Shown here: positions 26,386-34,556 of the stretch, one piece after another | How the letters are laid out: each line of letters begins with the position of its first letter | Position numbering within the stretch: position 1 is the stretch's first letter | Assembly (NCBI RefSeq): GCF_003240585.1 | Contig: NZ_PCDP01000028.1 | Location: 1-64,000, forward strand | DNA length: 64,000 bases | Reading direction: 5' to 3' | Source: Arminella tubonensis | GTDB lineage: Bacteria > Pseudomonadota > Alphaproteobacteria > Rhizobiales > Rhizobiaceae | Notes under the pieces: model-generated | What the model was told of the DNA's origin: nothing | The model's input: only the letters and a program-made list of their open reading frames with translations | The model's database searches: none | Made by a program: the position numbers and the translations under genes

Positions 26386-27429
26386 ATGAAAACCTATTCC
26401 ATCGCGCTCATCCCCGGTGACGGTATCGGTGTTCCGGTCATAGACGCGGCCTGGCAGGTGCTCGAAGCGGCCGCCGCGCGGGCGAACTTCAAGCTCGAAG
26501 CCAAACGCTTCCCTTGGTCCTGTGGCTTCTACAAGGAGACCGGTTCGATGATGCCGGCAGACGGTATACAAATCCTGCGCGGCCATGACGCCATCCTTTT
26601 GGGCGCCGTCGGCTGGCCAGCCGCAGTGCCGGATTCGGTTTCGTTGCATGGCTTGCTGCTGCCTATCCGCAAGGCCTTCGTACAATATGCCAACATACGC
26701 CCTCACCGGCTTTTGCCGGGCGTCGAAGGTCCGTTGAAATCCGGTGGCTTCGATATTCTCTGTATCCGCGAGAACACCGAAGGTGAATATTCCGGCGCCG
26801 GCGGACGCGTGCATGTCGGCACGCCGGACGAGGTAGCAGTGGAGACCTCCGTCTTCACCCGCAAGGGTGTCGAGCGCATCCTGCGGTTCGGCTTCGAACA
26901 GGCGCAACTGCGCCGCAAGCAACTGGCGTCGGTGACCAAATCGAATGCCCAGAGATATTCGATGGTGTTCTGGGACGAGATCACCGAGGCGCTTTCGGCC
27001 GAATATCCCGATGTCGAGGTGAAGAGTTATCATATCGACGCCATGGCGGCGCGCATGGTGTTGGCGCCTGAAAGTCTCGACGTCGTCGTCGCGTCCAACC
27101 TCTTCGGTGATATCCTCACGGATCTCGGTGCGGCGATCCAGGGCGGGCTCGGCTTTGCCGCATCCGCCAACATCTGCCCGGACCGCACGTCCCCGTCGAT
27201 GTTCGAACCGGTGCACGGTTCGGCACCCGATATCGCACATCTCGGCATCGCCAATCCGATTGCCGCGATCTGGTCCGCGGCAATGATGCTCGATCACCTC
27301 GGCCAAGCAGCGGCTGCAGCCAACATCATTAAAGCCGTAGAAACCGCGACGGCGCGCGGCGTTGGCACCAGACCTGGCCAAGACAGGACAGATGACATAA
27401 CGGCTGCCGTACTTTCGGCTCTCACCTGA
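26386..27429 (+). CDS. ttuC: Tartrate dehydrogenase/decarboxylase-type beta-decarboxylating dehydrogenase
   Basis: 347 residues from the ATG at 26386 (AAAGGA ribosome site). The isocitrate/isopropylmalate dehydrogenase fold is evident: SIALIPGDGIGVPVIDAAW, GAVGWPAAVPDSVSLHGLLL, RENTEGEYSG, SVTKSNAQRYSM (catalytic Lys) and VVASNLFGDILTDLGAAIQG with metal Asp residues. MFEPVHGSAPDIA completes it. The WPAAVPDSVSLHG loop is characteristic of tartrate dehydrogenase/D-malate dehydrogenase. It would oxidise D-malate, tartrate or a related 2-hydroxy acid with NAD and Mn/Mg. It directly precedes the semialdehyde dehydrogenase by 17 bases, suggesting an operon. Confidence 0.92.
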   Translation: MKTYSIALIPGDGIGVPVIDAAWQVLEAAAARANFKLEAKRFPWSCGFYKETGSMMPADGIQILRGHDAILLGAVGWPAAVPDSVSLHGLLLPIRKAFVQYANIRPHRLLPGVEGPLKSGGFDILCIRENTEGEYSGAGGRVHVGTPDEVAVETSVFTRKGVERILRFGFEQAQLRRKQLASVTKSNAQRYSMVFWDEITEALSAEYPDVEVKSYHIDAMAARMVLAPESLDVVVASNLFGDILTDLGAAIQGGLGFAASANICPDRTSPSMFEPVHGSAPDIAHLGIANPIAAIWSAAMMLDHLGQAAAAANIIKAVETATARGVGTRPGQDRTDDITAAVLSALT

Positions 27430-27446
27430 ACAGAAAGGATCACCCA

Positions 27447-28904
27447 TTGGAAACCCTGAAAGACAAAAGCCTTTTCCGGCAGCAATGCCTGATTGCCGGC
27501 AGCTGGCGCAACGCTGCGTCCGGAGCGTCCCTACCGGTCACCGATCCGGCAACCCAGCATGTCATCGGCCATGTTCCCGATGTGAGCGGCCGCGAAACGC
27601 GCGAAGCGATCGAGGCGGCACGGGCAGCATTTGCGTCTTGGAAGGCAAAGACCCATGCCGAGCGCGCCGCCCTGCTGGAAGCCTGGCATCGGCTGATGCT
27701 CGAACATGAAGAGGATCTGGCCATGATCCTCACCGTCGAACAGGGCAAGCCGCTGACCGAAGCGCTTGGCGAAATCCGTTACGGCGCGTCCTTCGTCAAG
27801 TGGTTCGCCGAAGAGGCACGCCGCATCGGCGGAACCACTATACCCTCGCCGACACGGGACCGCAGGATCGTCGTCCTGAAGGAAGCCGTCGGCGTCTGTG
27901 CCATCATCACACCCTGGAATTTCCCGAATGCGATGATCACACGCAAGGTCGCTCCCGCCCTTGCCGCCGGATGCACCGTGGTCGTCAAGCCATCCGAATT
28001 CACCCCGTTTTCAGCACTGGCCCTTGGGGTTCTGGCCGAGCGCGCAGGCATTCCGGCCGGCGTCATCAACATCCTCACCGGCATGCCGGCCGATATCGGC
28101 GCCGAGTTCATGGCCAACGAAATCGTGCGCAAGATCTCGTTCACGGGATCGACGCGCGTCGGATCGCTGCTGATGCGCGGCGCGGCAGACAGCATCAAGC
28201 GCCTCAGCCTTGAACTTGGCGGCAATGCGCCGTTTATTGTGTTCGACGATGCCGATCTCGATCTTGCCATCGAAGGGGCAATCGCCTCGAAGTTCCGCAA
28301 CGGCGGCCAGACCTGCGTTTGCTCCAACCGTATCCTCGTGCAATCGGGTGTCTACGACGCCTTTGCGGCAAGGCTGTCCGCGCGCGTCTCCGCCATGACA
28401 GTGGGCCCCGGCACCGGTGACCCCGTCGATATCGGACCGATGATCAACGCCGCTGCCATCGACAAGATCGATCGCCATGTCGAAGACGCGCTTGCCAAGG
28501 GGGCGCGCATTCTTTCCGATCGCCCGGCCATGCCGGAGGGCAAGCAATACGCGGTGCCGCTGGTACTCGGCGGGGCGACGACCGAGATGCTGCTGGCCAG
28601 TGAGGAGACATTCGGGCCTGTGGCACCGCTGTTCCGGTTCGAAACCGAAGCGGAAGCCATCGAAATTGCCAATGCCACCCCGTTCGGCCTGGCTGCCTAT
28701 TTCTACACAGAAAGCCTGAAGCGCTCATGGCGCGTGGCGGAAGCGCTGGAATTCGGCATGGTGGGATTGAACACCGGCTCGGTTTCGACGGAGGTCGCGC
28801 CATTCGGCGGCGTCAAGCAATCCGGCCTCGGCCGCGAAGGCGCGCAATGCGGCATCGAAGAATATCTGGAAATGAAGAGCTTCCACATCGGCGGACTGAT
28901 CTGA
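27447..28904 (+). CDS. gabD: NAD(P)-dependent succinate-semialdehyde dehydrogenase
   Basis: 485 residues, complete ALDH. It has ITPWNFPNAMITRKVAPALA, VVKPSEFTPFSALAL, SFTGSTRVGSLLM, catalytic Glu256 (LELGGNAPF) and Cys290 (NGGQTCVCSNRI). A second Cys two residues later is typical of GabD-type redox-sensitive enzymes. A C-terminal FGGVKQSGLGREG follows. It starts with TTG, supported by an AAAGGAT site seven bases upstream, and no ATG is available near the family start. The expected reaction is succinate semialdehyde to succinate, the exit from GABA or polyamine breakdown into the TCA cycle, which fits the neighbouring oxidase and aminotransferase. Confidence 0.92.
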   Translation: METLKDKSLFRQQCLIAGSWRNAASGASLPVTDPATQHVIGHVPDVSGRETREAIEAARAAFASWKAKTHAERAALLEAWHRLMLEHEEDLAMILTVEQGKPLTEALGEIRYGASFVKWFAEEARRIGGTTIPSPTRDRRIVVLKEAVGVCAIITPWNFPNAMITRKVAPALAAGCTVVVKPSEFTPFSALALGVLAERAGIPAGVINILTGMPADIGAEFMANEIVRKISFTGSTRVGSLLMRGAADSIKRLSLELGGNAPFIVFDDADLDLAIEGAIASKFRNGGQTCVCSNRILVQSGVYDAFAARLSARVSAMTVGPGTGDPVDIGPMINAAAIDKIDRHVEDALAKGARILSDRPAMPEGKQYAVPLVLGGATTEMLLASEETFGPVAPLFRFETEAEAIEIANATPFGLAAYFYTESLKRSWRVAEALEFGMVGLNTGSVSTEVAPFGGVKQSGLGREGAQCGIEEYLEMKSFHIGGLI

Positions 28905-28927
28905 GGTCTGCCGGGACGCAACAAAAC

Positions 28928-28956
28928 AGGGCGCGAAGCCATCATCACCGCGCCCT
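28928..28956. terminator. Hairpin between convergent genes
   Basis: Perfect 8-base inverted repeat AGGGCGCG (28928-28935) and CGCGCCCT (28949-28956) with a 13-base loop, lying between the convergent stops of gabD and the oxidase gene. There is no T-run on either strand, so it is a likely but not classical bidirectional terminator. Confidence 0.5.
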
Positions 28957-28974
28957 TCATGCGTTGCATTTCGC

Positions 28975-30258
28975 TTACTGAAAGCGATCGAGCGTCTTGT
29001 AGTAGAAGCCGACCATCGGCAGGAACCACGGCTTGCCGAAATGACCCGCGATTGCCGGCCATTCAAGACCGGATACCGGATTGCGGTCGGCTTTTCCCAT
29101 CATCGCATCGGCGATGACAATGCCCATATGGGTCGACATCTGCGCGCCGTGCCCCGAGTAGCCCATGGCGAACCAGACGCCATCGGCGAAACCGGCGCGC
29201 GGAAAACGGTCCTTCGTCATATCGACCAAACCGCCCCAGCAATAATCGATCTCGACATTGGCAAGCTGCGGAAAAATCTCCCGCAATCCGGCCTTTAGGA
29301 TCGCGCCGCTCTTGTCGTCCGAGCGTTGATCGGAGGTCGCGGAGAACCGCGCCCTGCCACCGAAGATCAATCGGTTGTCCGGCGACAGCCGGAAATAATT
29401 GCCGATATTGAGCGAAGTCACGCAGGTGCGGTTCCCGGGCATGGCGGCTGCCACCTCCGCATCGGCAAGCGGCCGAGTAGCAATGATGAAGCTTCCGACG
29501 GATACGATGCGGCGGCGGAAATAGCTGAAAGGGCCCGAAGTGTAGGCACCGGTTGCGACGAATACCGTGTCCGCGGTCAGGCTTCCGCGCGCGGTGGTCA
29601 GATTATGCTTGCCATATGCGACCTTGCGATCCGTCACCGCGGCATTTTCGAAAACGACCGCGCCATGGCCCACCGCCGCGCCCGCGAGGCCGGTTACAAA
29701 CCGGCCCATATGCATCATCGCACTTTTCTTCGACAGCATGGCGCCATGGAAGGAGGTCGAACCTATTTCCGTGCTCAGATCCCCTGCCATCAGAAGGGCC
29801 GTGTCGGGATCGACCTCACGGTTCACTGCCTCGAAATTGCCAGCGATGGATTTGAAATGGGCCGGCTTGGAAGCAAGCTTGAGCTTGCCGGCACGGCGGA
29901 AGTCGCAGTCGATCCCCTCCTCCGCGACGATCCGCTCGATGGTGTCGACTGAATCGTCGAAGGCACGGTAGAGCGCCTTGGCGCGCTCAACGCCCAGCTC
30001 ATTCTTTGCCGAAAGAAAGCTGTGCGCGATGCCGTTGTTCAGATGTCCGCCGTTTCGCCCCGAAGCACCTGTACCGACTTGACCTGCTTCCAGAACCACG
30101 ACTTTGACGCCCGATTTGGCCAGATGCCGGGCGGCCGACAATCCGGTGAAACCACCGCCGATAACGGCCACGTCGTAGTGGCCCTCGACTGGCCCCTTCT
30201 TCGCTTGCTCGAAGACGGGAGCGGAATCGTGCCAATAGGACTTGAACTGCATCGCCAT
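28975..30258 (-). CDS. FAD-dependent amine oxidoreductase, gamma-glutamylputrescine oxidase-like
   Basis: 427 residues of the DAO superfamily. The FAD Rossmann motif is YDVAVIGGGFTGLSAARHLA; a GTGASGRNGGHLNNG block and the C-terminal DRFPRAGFADGVWFAMGYSG then HGAQMSTHMG are typical of the PuuB/OrdL branch, which oxidises gamma-glutamylputrescine or similar secondary amines. The start at 30258 follows the stop of the HAD gene by six bases, so the two are co-transcribed. With the aminotransferase and GabD, it would supply an aldehyde from an amine. The actual substrate cannot be read from sequence. Confidence 0.88.
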   Translation of the reverse strand: MAMQFKSYWHDSAPVFEQAKKGPVEGHYDVAVIGGGFTGLSAARHLAKSGVKVVVLEAGQVGTGASGRNGGHLNNGIAHSFLSAKNELGVERAKALYRAFDDSVDTIERIVAEEGIDCDFRRAGKLKLASKPAHFKSIAGNFEAVNREVDPDTALLMAGDLSTEIGSTSFHGAMLSKKSAMMHMGRFVTGLAGAAVGHGAVVFENAAVTDRKVAYGKHNLTTARGSLTADTVFVATGAYTSGPFSYFRRRIVSVGSFIIATRPLADAEVAAAMPGNRTCVTSLNIGNYFRLSPDNRLIFGGRARFSATSDQRSDDKSGAILKAGLREIFPQLANVEIDYCWGGLVDMTKDRFPRAGFADGVWFAMGYSGHGAQMSTHMGIVIADAMMGKADRNPVSGLEWPAIAGHFGKPWFLPMVGFYYKTLDRFQ

Positions 30259-30264
30259 TCTCCG

Positions 30265-30933
30265 TCAGAGCCCGACGACGCCGGGCAGGCCAGAAATATC
30301 CCTGATCTCGGTATATTCGTAGAATGGATTTGCCGGTTCATGGCCGCGGTTGACCCAGACCTTGTTCTTGATGCCGAGATCATAGGCGGACATTAGATCG
30401 TAGCGGAAGGAGGACGAGCAGTGCAGAATGTCTTCCGGACCGCAGCCGAGCATGTCGAACATGTATTCGAACGCCTGGAAGCGCGGCTTATAGGCGTTCG
30501 CCTGCTGGGCGGTGTAGACCGCATGGAACGGCGCACCGAGCTTTTCGACGTTCGACATGATCTGCTCGTTCATGGCGTTGGACAGGATCACCAGCGGAAT
30601 CTCCTTGGCGACTTTGGCAAGACCCGCGGGAACATCGGCATGCGGACCCCAGCTTGGAACGGTCTCGTAAATCGCCCGCGCATCCTCGCCGCGGAAGGCT
30701 ACGCCGTTTCTCTCGCACGTCCGTTCAACCGCATTGTGCAGTACTTCGTTATATGGCTTCCAGTCACCCAGGACCTCGTCGAGCCGGTAGGCCGCGAAGT
30801 TCTTAATGAATTGCTTCATTTTCGGCTCATCCAACTGCGCGCCATAAATCTTCTGGGCGGCCTCGGCCATTTGGAAATTGGTCAGCGTGCCGTAGCAGTC
30901 GAAGGTGATGTATTTGGGCCGAAACTGGGGCAT
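30265..30933 (-). CDS. Type II haloacid-dehalogenase-like hydrolase (island copy 1)
   Basis: 222 residues, HAD fold of the L-2-haloacid dehalogenase type. Nucleophile Asp12 is in ITFDCYGTLTNF; motif II Ser/Asn are in LVILSNAMNEQIM; a Lys lies in NAYKPRFQAFEYM; motif IV acidic residues appear in SSSFRYDLMSAYDLG. It lies in one operon with the oxidase and resembles the HAD protein at 33747. True dehalogenases of this type use a Asp plus Arg/Asn pocket; here the substrate could equally be a phosphate ester. Two HAD paralogues in one catabolic island hint at a specific hydrolytic step. Confidence 0.88.
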   Translation of the reverse strand: MPQFRPKYITFDCYGTLTNFQMAEAAQKIYGAQLDEPKMKQFIKNFAAYRLDEVLGDWKPYNEVLHNAVERTCERNGVAFRGEDARAIYETVPSWGPHADVPAGLAKVAKEIPLVILSNAMNEQIMSNVEKLGAPFHAVYTAQQANAYKPRFQAFEYMFDMLGCGPEDILHCSSSFRYDLMSAYDLGIKNKVWVNRGHEPANPFYEYTEIRDISGLPGVVGL

Positions 30934-31267
30934 ATCGTCGAATTCCTCGCTGGTTCACGATATCAGCGCATTGGTCCGAGCGCTTTCTTCACGACGATCA
31001 TAACCATCCCGATCGTATGCGTTCACCGCAATTGCCGCGACTGAAAGCAGATTGTTTCGTATCGTCGCTGCCGTTTGGCAGAGAGTTGCGCTGTGCGCGC
31101 CGATCTTCCGACCTTCAGCCCACCTGGGCAAACTTGCACGGCATAAGATGCGGCACCCGAGGCCGCAGACAGCTCAAAGATATCGCGCAATTTCGATCGT
31201 CGGGACGATCTACTCTTCCATGGGCGCTATCAATTGAAAGAGACAGCCGACCATCAGGTATTGAATA
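30934..31267. other. Divergent promoter region of the island
   Basis: 334 bases between the start of the HAD/oxidase operon (minus) and the start of the GNAT/aminotransferase operon (plus). It should contain both promoters and a regulator site, possibly for the Lrp/AsnC protein at 39782. I could not define a -35/-10 pair or a clear palindrome. A sigma-54-like string near 31076 has wrong spacing. Confidence 0.5.
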
Positions 31268-32104
31268 ATGCAGGTAAGCCAGATCGAGCTCGTAGAATTT
31301 TCACCCAACCATCTCGAGGGCGCCGTGGCGCTGTCGCGTCAGGCGGGATGGCCCCATCGTCTCGAGGATTGGGCGATGGTACTGTCGCTAAGCACCGGCA
31401 TCGTCGCCCTCGACAATGGCCGGGTCGCCGGCACCATCCTTGTAACGCACTACGGAGGCGCAGGTGCCAGGATCAATATGGTCATCGTGGACAAAGCGAT
31501 GCGCGGACGAGGCATCGGTCGCCGCCTGATGGACGTGGCGCTTGCTGATTGCAAAGGGCGGGAATGCCGCCTGGTGGCGACGGAGGAAGGCCTGCCTCTT
31601 TACACCAAGCTTGGCTTCCAGGAGACGGGTATTATCCGACAGCATCAAGGCATTATCAACGCGCGCGCTCCGGTCGAGGGCGTCACCTGGGCGACGGCTG
31701 CCGACATCGCCGAATGCGCAGCAATGGATCGCGCAGCGTCGGGTCTCGACCGCGCTGAGCTGATCGCCTCGCTTGCGGATCGAGGCAGTATCGCCACCCT
31801 GCGCAGAAAAGACAATATTGCAGGTTTTGCCGCCTTGCGCGACTTCGGTCGCGGCGAGGTCGCAGGACCGGTGGTTGCGGCAAGCGCCGAGGATGCAAAG
31901 CATCTTCTTGCCTTTCTTTTCGCGGCCCGCCCGGGCGCCTTTCTCCGTGTCGATACCACCGAGACATCTAGCCTTGGTCCATGGCTTGCCGATCAGGGGC
32001 TCGCCCATGTCGGCGGCGGTATCACCATGAGCAAGGACGGCCCTGCGGCACGACACACATCGCCATTCCAAACCTTCGCCCTGGCCAGTCAGGCTCTTGG
32101 CTGA
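31268..32104 (+). CDS. Two-domain GNAT N-acetyltransferase (island copy 2)
   Basis: 278 residues. The first domain has GWPHRLEDWAMVLSLS, the acetyl-CoA loop VIVDKAMRGRGIGRRLMDVA (complete R/Q-x-x-G-x-G/A), and GLPLYTKLGFQETGI. The second domain (about 140-278) is the YitH/HolE-like partner domain ending in a QTFALASQALG tail similar to the end of the copy at 20431. The GxG pocket is better preserved here than in copy 1. It is followed after 14 bases by the aminotransferase and so probably acetylates an amino intermediate of the same pathway, or reverses the M20 deacetylase step. The start is ATG at 31268 with a weak ribosome site. Confidence 0.87.
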   Translation: MQVSQIELVEFSPNHLEGAVALSRQAGWPHRLEDWAMVLSLSTGIVALDNGRVAGTILVTHYGGAGARINMVIVDKAMRGRGIGRRLMDVALADCKGRECRLVATEEGLPLYTKLGFQETGIIRQHQGIINARAPVEGVTWATAADIAECAAMDRAASGLDRAELIASLADRGSIATLRRKDNIAGFAALRDFGRGEVAGPVVAASAEDAKHLLAFLFAARPGAFLRVDTTETSSLGPWLADQGLAHVGGGITMSKDGPAARHTSPFQTFALASQALG

Positions 32105-32118
32105 ACCTGGAGATAGAC

Positions 32119-33492
32119 ATGCTGAGCAACTCCCTGATCGAACTCGACCGCGCCCATCTGGTCCATCCGGTTGCCTCCTACCGCGGCCATGAAAAGATGG
32201 GCGTCCGTGTCCTGAAATCAGGCATCGGCGCCACGGTCACCGACGCATCCGGCCATGAGCTGATCGACGGTTTTGCCGGGCTTTGGTGCGTCAATGCCGG
32301 CTATGGCCATGAAAGCATCGTCGAGGCTGCAGCAAAGCAGATGCGCGAACTGCCTTACGCCACCGGCTATTTCGGCCTCGGCTCGGAACCTGCTATCCGT
32401 CTGGCGTCGGAACTTGCCGACCGGTCGCCCGGCGATCTCAATCACATCTATTTCACGCTTGGAGGATCGGACGCAGTCGACAGCACGGTCCGCTTCATCC
32501 GCTACTACTACCACGCCATGGGCACCCCTGAGAAAGACCAGTTCATCTCCGTGGAACAGGGCTATCATGGCTCGTCGACGGTCGGTGCCGGCCTCACCGC
32601 CCTGCCCTCCTTTCATGCCGGCTTTGGCGTACCATTCGACTGGCAGCATAAGATTCCGTCCCACTACGCCTACCGCAATCCGGTCGGCACCGACGCAGGC
32701 GCGATCAACGCTGCGTCCACCGCAGCTCTGCGCAAGAAGGTGGAGGAACTCGGCGCCGATCGTGTCGCAGCCTTCTATGTCGAGCCGATCCAGGGGTCGG
32801 GCGGCGTGCTGGTGCCGCCGCCCGGTTGGATGAAGGCGATGCGCGATCTGTGCACCGAACTCGACATTCTCTTCGTGGCCGACGAGGTGATCACCGGCTT
32901 CGGCAGGACCGGGCCGTTATTCGCCTGCTCCGACGACGACATCGTGCCGGATTTCATGACGACGGCCAAAGGCCTGACGTCTGGCTACGTGCCGATGGGC
33001 GCGGTCTTCATGTCGGACAAGATCTACAACACCATCGCCGACGGCGCTGGCAGTGCCGCAGTCGGTCACGGCTACACCTACTCGGCACATCCGGTCAGCG
33101 CGGCAGTCGGCTTGGAAGTTCTTCGACTCTATGAAGGCGGCCTGCTTGAAAACGGCCGCAAAGCCGGCGCACGACTGATGGAAGGCCTGCGGGGTCTGTC
33201 AAGCCATCCGCTCGTCGGCGATGTCAGGGGTCGCGGAATGCTGGCGGCCATCGAGCTCGTTACCGACAAGGAGCGCAAGACGCCCCTGCCAGCCGCCGCC
33301 GACCCGTCGCGGCGCATTTTCGACCGCGCCTGGGACAACGGGCTGGTCGTGCGCGCCTTCGGCAGCGGCGTGCTCGGTTACGCGCCGCCGCTCTGCTGCA
33401 CCGAACAGGAAATCGACGCGATCATCGAGCGCACGCGCATGACGCTCGACCAGACCCTCGAGGATCCGGATGTTCGCTCCGCGATGGCGTGA
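32119..33492 (+). CDS. Class III PLP aminotransferase (omega-amino acid/diamine type)
   Basis: 457 residues from ATG at 32119 (CTGGAGATAGAC site). Fold-type I class III features: GFAGLWCVNAGYGHESIVEA, LGGSDAVDSTVRFIRYYYHA, HGSSTVGAG, the cofactor Asp255 in FVADEVITGFGRTG and the Schiff-base lysine Lys284 in TTAKGLTSGYVPMG. The C-terminus contains RGRGMLAAIELV. The WCVNAGYGH block is common in beta-alanine- or putrescine-pyruvate aminotransferases. It probably converts an omega-amino acid or diamine to a semialdehyde, which GabD could oxidise. It is second in an operon with the GNAT. Confidence 0.9.
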   Translation: MLSNSLIELDRAHLVHPVASYRGHEKMGVRVLKSGIGATVTDASGHELIDGFAGLWCVNAGYGHESIVEAAAKQMRELPYATGYFGLGSEPAIRLASELADRSPGDLNHIYFTLGGSDAVDSTVRFIRYYYHAMGTPEKDQFISVEQGYHGSSTVGAGLTALPSFHAGFGVPFDWQHKIPSHYAYRNPVGTDAGAINAASTAALRKKVEELGADRVAAFYVEPIQGSGGVLVPPPGWMKAMRDLCTELDILFVADEVITGFGRTGPLFACSDDDIVPDFMTTAKGLTSGYVPMGAVFMSDKIYNTIADGAGSAAVGHGYTYSAHPVSAAVGLEVLRLYEGGLLENGRKAGARLMEGLRGLSSHPLVGDVRGRGMLAAIELVTDKERKTPLPAAADPSRRIFDRAWDNGLVVRAFGSGVLGYAPPLCCTEQEIDAIIERTRMTLDQTLEDPDVRSAMA

Positions 33493-33746
33493 CGGCCGGG
33501 CTGAGTGCGGGCAACACGTCGCTGCTTCTGGCACTCGGGCGCGATATTCCGCCTGACCGCCATATTCGAAATTTTCTGCCGCCACACCTTCGTCTTTCAG
33601 AGAATCCGGCGACCGTTTCTTGAGACACTCATATGAAATCTGGCGAAAAGCATAAGAAACTCGGTGATCGCCCGCCACGGGAACAGTCGGACTGAAGAGA
33701 GCCGGTTCGGCATATAGTTCTGTCTTCAGGCGACAGGCAGCGGAAC

Positions 33747-34493
33747 ATGACGGTCCGTTCTAAAGAGGAAAATGAAGTGGCAAAGACTTTCGAGGATTTC
33801 AAATATCTGACGTTCGACGTTGTCGGTACGCTGATAGATTTCGAAAGCGGGCTGGTGGGCTGCCTGAAGACGATCGGTGCCGAGGCAGGTGTCGATACCG
33901 ACGGCGAGACGGCTCTCGCCTTCTACAGGCAGGCGCGCTACATGCCGGATGTCGGTCTCTTTCCCGACGATCTTGTCCGCGTCTACCTGCAGATCGCCCC
34001 CAAGCTCGGGCTGCCGGCGGAACGGCGGTTCGGCGAGCAGCTGCGTGATTCCGCGAGGACGTGGAGAGGTTTCCCCGATAGCGCGGAAGCCATGGCGCGT
34101 CTTGCTAAACGCTACCATCTGATCGCCATGACCAACGCTCAACGTTGGGCTTTCGAATGTTTCTCGAAGGAGCTGGGCAATCCATTCTACGCGAGCTTTA
34201 CCGCAGACGATACCGGCACGGAAAAACCGGACCCGGCGTTCTTCGAAAAGGTCTTCGTCTTCATCGAGAAGCAAGGCGGCACTCGCGACGATATCCTGCA
34301 TGTCGCGCAGAGCCAGTATCACGACATCGGAATTTCCAGAAAGCTCGGGCTGACGAATTGCTGGATCGAACGCCGTCATGCGCAGAAGGGCTATGGCGGA
34401 ACGATAGAGCCTGACAATTTCACGACACCGGATTTCCATTTCACCTCCATGGCGGCACTTGCCGATGCCGTGGAGCAGACGAAAGCCGCCTGA
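33747..34493 (+). CDS. Type II haloacid-dehalogenase-like hydrolase (island copy 2)
   Basis: 248 residues if the ATG at 33747 is used. A GTG at 33777 with an AGAGGAAAA site is an equally good start and gives MAKTFEDFKYLTFD. Nucleophile Asp is in YLTFDVVGTLIDFES; motif II is in HLIAMTNAQRWAFECF; a Lys lies in TGTEKPDPAFFEKVF; motif IV appears in HVAQSQYHDIGISRKLGL, then a TNCWIERR loop. Order and length agree with the L-2-haloacid dehalogenase-type family. It lies directly upstream of the ABC importer genes, so it likely acts on the imported compound or its product. Confidence 0.88.
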   Translation: MTVRSKEENEVAKTFEDFKYLTFDVVGTLIDFESGLVGCLKTIGAEAGVDTDGETALAFYRQARYMPDVGLFPDDLVRVYLQIAPKLGLPAERRFGEQLRDSARTWRGFPDSAEAMARLAKRYHLIAMTNAQRWAFECFSKELGNPFYASFTADDTGTEKPDPAFFEKVFVFIEKQGGTRDDILHVAQSQYHDIGISRKLGLTNCWIERRHAQKGYGGTIEPDNFTTPDFHFTSMAALADAVEQTKAA

Positions 34494-34556
34494 GGGGAAT
34501 TGCCTTCAGGTCGCACGCAGTAACGCCTTCATCACAACCAAAAAAAGGGGAAGCGC

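Noticed and set aside
26329..27447. 372-codon minus-strand frame opposite the tartrate-type dehydrogenase
   Set aside because: Pure shadow of a high-GC gene; His/Arg/Asp-rich, no motif, and the plus-strand enzyme is certain.
31076..31089. Sigma-54-like promoter string TGGCAGAGAGTTGC
   Set aside because: Only nine bases lie between GG and GC instead of ten, so sigma-54 contact would be out of phase.
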